In this document: positions 63,120 to 64,000 of the stretch, piece after piece
How positions within the stretch are numbered: position 1 is the first letter of the stretch
How the letters are laid out: every line of letters starts with the position of its first letter
From: Septoria linicola
Lineage: Eukaryota > Ascomycota > Dothideomycetes > Mycosphaerellales > Mycosphaerellaceae
DNA: 64,000 nucleotides
Assembly (NCBI GenBank): GCA_024114885.1
Contig: CP099419.1
Span: 4,340,001 to 4,404,000, forward strand
Reading direction: 5' to 3'
Position numbers and translations under genes: made by a program
The notes under the pieces: model-generated
What the model was told of the DNA's origin: nothing
Database searches by the model: none
Seen by the model: only the letters and a program-made list of their open reading frames with translations

Positions 63120-64000
63120 ATGGCGCTCAAATACCTGCTTCCCGCTGTACTACAGCTAGCTATGCCTGCCTACGCAGCCGAGAACCTCACCTGCCCAGAC
63201 TACTCAGTCTATGCTACAGAACAGCATGGACCTTTCTCCGAAGGCAGATTCAACCTGTCCTACCAGCGACCAGTCACACGATGCCGAACCTTTAACTCTT
63301 CCGTAATCGAGACGACAGTAGAGCGCATCAAGGGAGAAATAGCAGATCCAGATCTGAAGAGACTGTTCGAAAATGCCTTCCCAAATACGGTGGACACAGC
63401 TGTGAAGTGGAAGGGAACAGCGGAAGGATCGGATGAAGAGCTTACGTTTTTGATCACTGGGGATATCAATGCTATGTGAGTGGAACCAGTAGAGACAATC
63501 ATGAGCTGGGTCTGACCGCTGTAGGTGGCTTCGCGATTCCGCAAACCAGGTGCAGTCATATTTGCCTCTCTTGGAGCCCTCAAGTGAGAGCAATTCTCTT
63601 GCTTCGCTCTACCGAGGTGTGATCAATTTGCAGGCGCGATACCTGCTGATTGACCCATACTGCAATTCATTTCAGCCGCCTGTGGAGTCTGGCATCAATG
63701 CGAGCACGAATGACGCAGCAAGCGATGACAAAGTGCTGCCTGTCTATAACAATGCATCCGTGTTTGAGTGCAAGTACGAGCTGGACTCACTCGCCGCTTT
63801 TCTGGAGGTCTCGTAAGTTTGAAAAAGTGTCTCCAAAGAGAACAGCGCTAACGTAATACAGCTACGACTACTACACCGCGACACAGGATATCGACTTCTT
63901 TGGCAAGTACCGATGGATTCGAGCGGTAGAGACCGTCCTGAAAACAGCCGAAGAACAGATGGTCGGGACATATGAGCCAGCTGGTCAGGTCTACAACCTG
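63120..64000 (+). CDS. GH125 exo-alpha-1,6-mannosidase, cut by window end
   Basis: Metal-independent alpha-mannosidase of family GH125 (former DUF1237), 5' part only. Exons 63120-63475, 63525-63812 and 63862 to beyond 64000, with introns of 49 bp each. A signal peptide (MALKYLLPAVLQLAMPAYA) starts the chain. Signatures: RPVTRCRTFNSSVIE, LTFLITGDINAM spliced to WLRDSANQVQSYLPLL, LASLYRGVINLQARYLLIDPYCNSFQPP, NASVFECKYELDSLAAFLE, and YDYYTATQDIDFFGKY. Several N-x-S/T sequons fit a secretory-pathway enzyme. In fungi these enzymes remove alpha-1,6-linked mannose from N-glycans or mannan; the substrate here is inferred. The rest of the catalytic barrel is outside the window. It complements the GH92 alpha-mannosidase about 40 kb to the left. 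Confidence 0.92.

Overview
This window comes from a filamentous ascomycete (Pezizomycotina). Protein similarities, very short spliceosomal introns (about 47-130 bp, GTNNGT...CTNAC...YAG) and very small leading coding exons suggest a Dothideomycete, possibly of the Mycosphaerella/Capnodiales type; the class call is inference. The evidence for a fungus is direct: a group III fungal G-alpha, a HOG1 MAP kinase with a TGY activation loop, a fungal chitin synthase with QRRRW, GH92 and GH125 mannosidases, and an OM14-like protein. I see no rRNA, convincing tRNA, CRISPR array or intact transposon.

Layout. 1-13 kb: Ksp1/Ran1-like kinase (-), a 3.2 kb intergenic block, enolase-phosphatase UTR4 (+), two tandem paralogous PPxY proteins (-), SNARE BET1 (-), OM14-like outer mitochondrial membrane protein (-). 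13-23 kb: UCH37-type deubiquitinase (+), exocyst SEC5 (-), NAD isocitrate dehydrogenase IDH2 (+), membrane-anchored GH92 mannosidase (+). 23-36 kb: Rad5/Uls1-type SNF2 translocase (+) preceded by an orphan exon that repeats its N-terminal motif, Swi3/Rsc8 remodeller subunit (-), DUF2235 hydrolase (+), AVL9 (-), ETF alpha (-). 37-47 kb: HOG1 (-) and a group III G-alpha (+) diverge from a 2.6 kb intergenic region, then a chitin synthase (+). 47-53 kb: a small cysteine-rich secreted protein (+), eIF5B (-), a Yip1-family protein (-). 53-56 kb: an accessory-looking patch with a broken DUF3669 gene, a second small secreted protein, and a reductase gene that has lost its middle. 56-64 kb: a PPR-like mitochondrial protein (+), the LSH/IRC5 SNF2 ATPase (-), an unknown AT-hook/zinc-ribbon protein (+), and a GH125 mannosidase (+) cut by the window end.

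The genes mostly serve conserved housekeeping roles: secretion (SEC5, AVL9, BET1, Yip1), mitochondrial metabolism (IDH2, ETFA, OM14), chromatin (two SNF2 ATPases and Swi3) and stress/nutrient signalling (HOG1, G-alpha, Ksp1-like). The unusual material is the PPxY tandem pair, the roughly 100-residue insertion in UTR4, the SIM-bearing SNF2 protein with a degenerate RING, the two effector-like secreted proteins and the two decayed genes near 53-56 kb. Exon boundaries were worked out by eye from splice consensus, reading frame and remembered family conservation; no alignment or RNA data were available.
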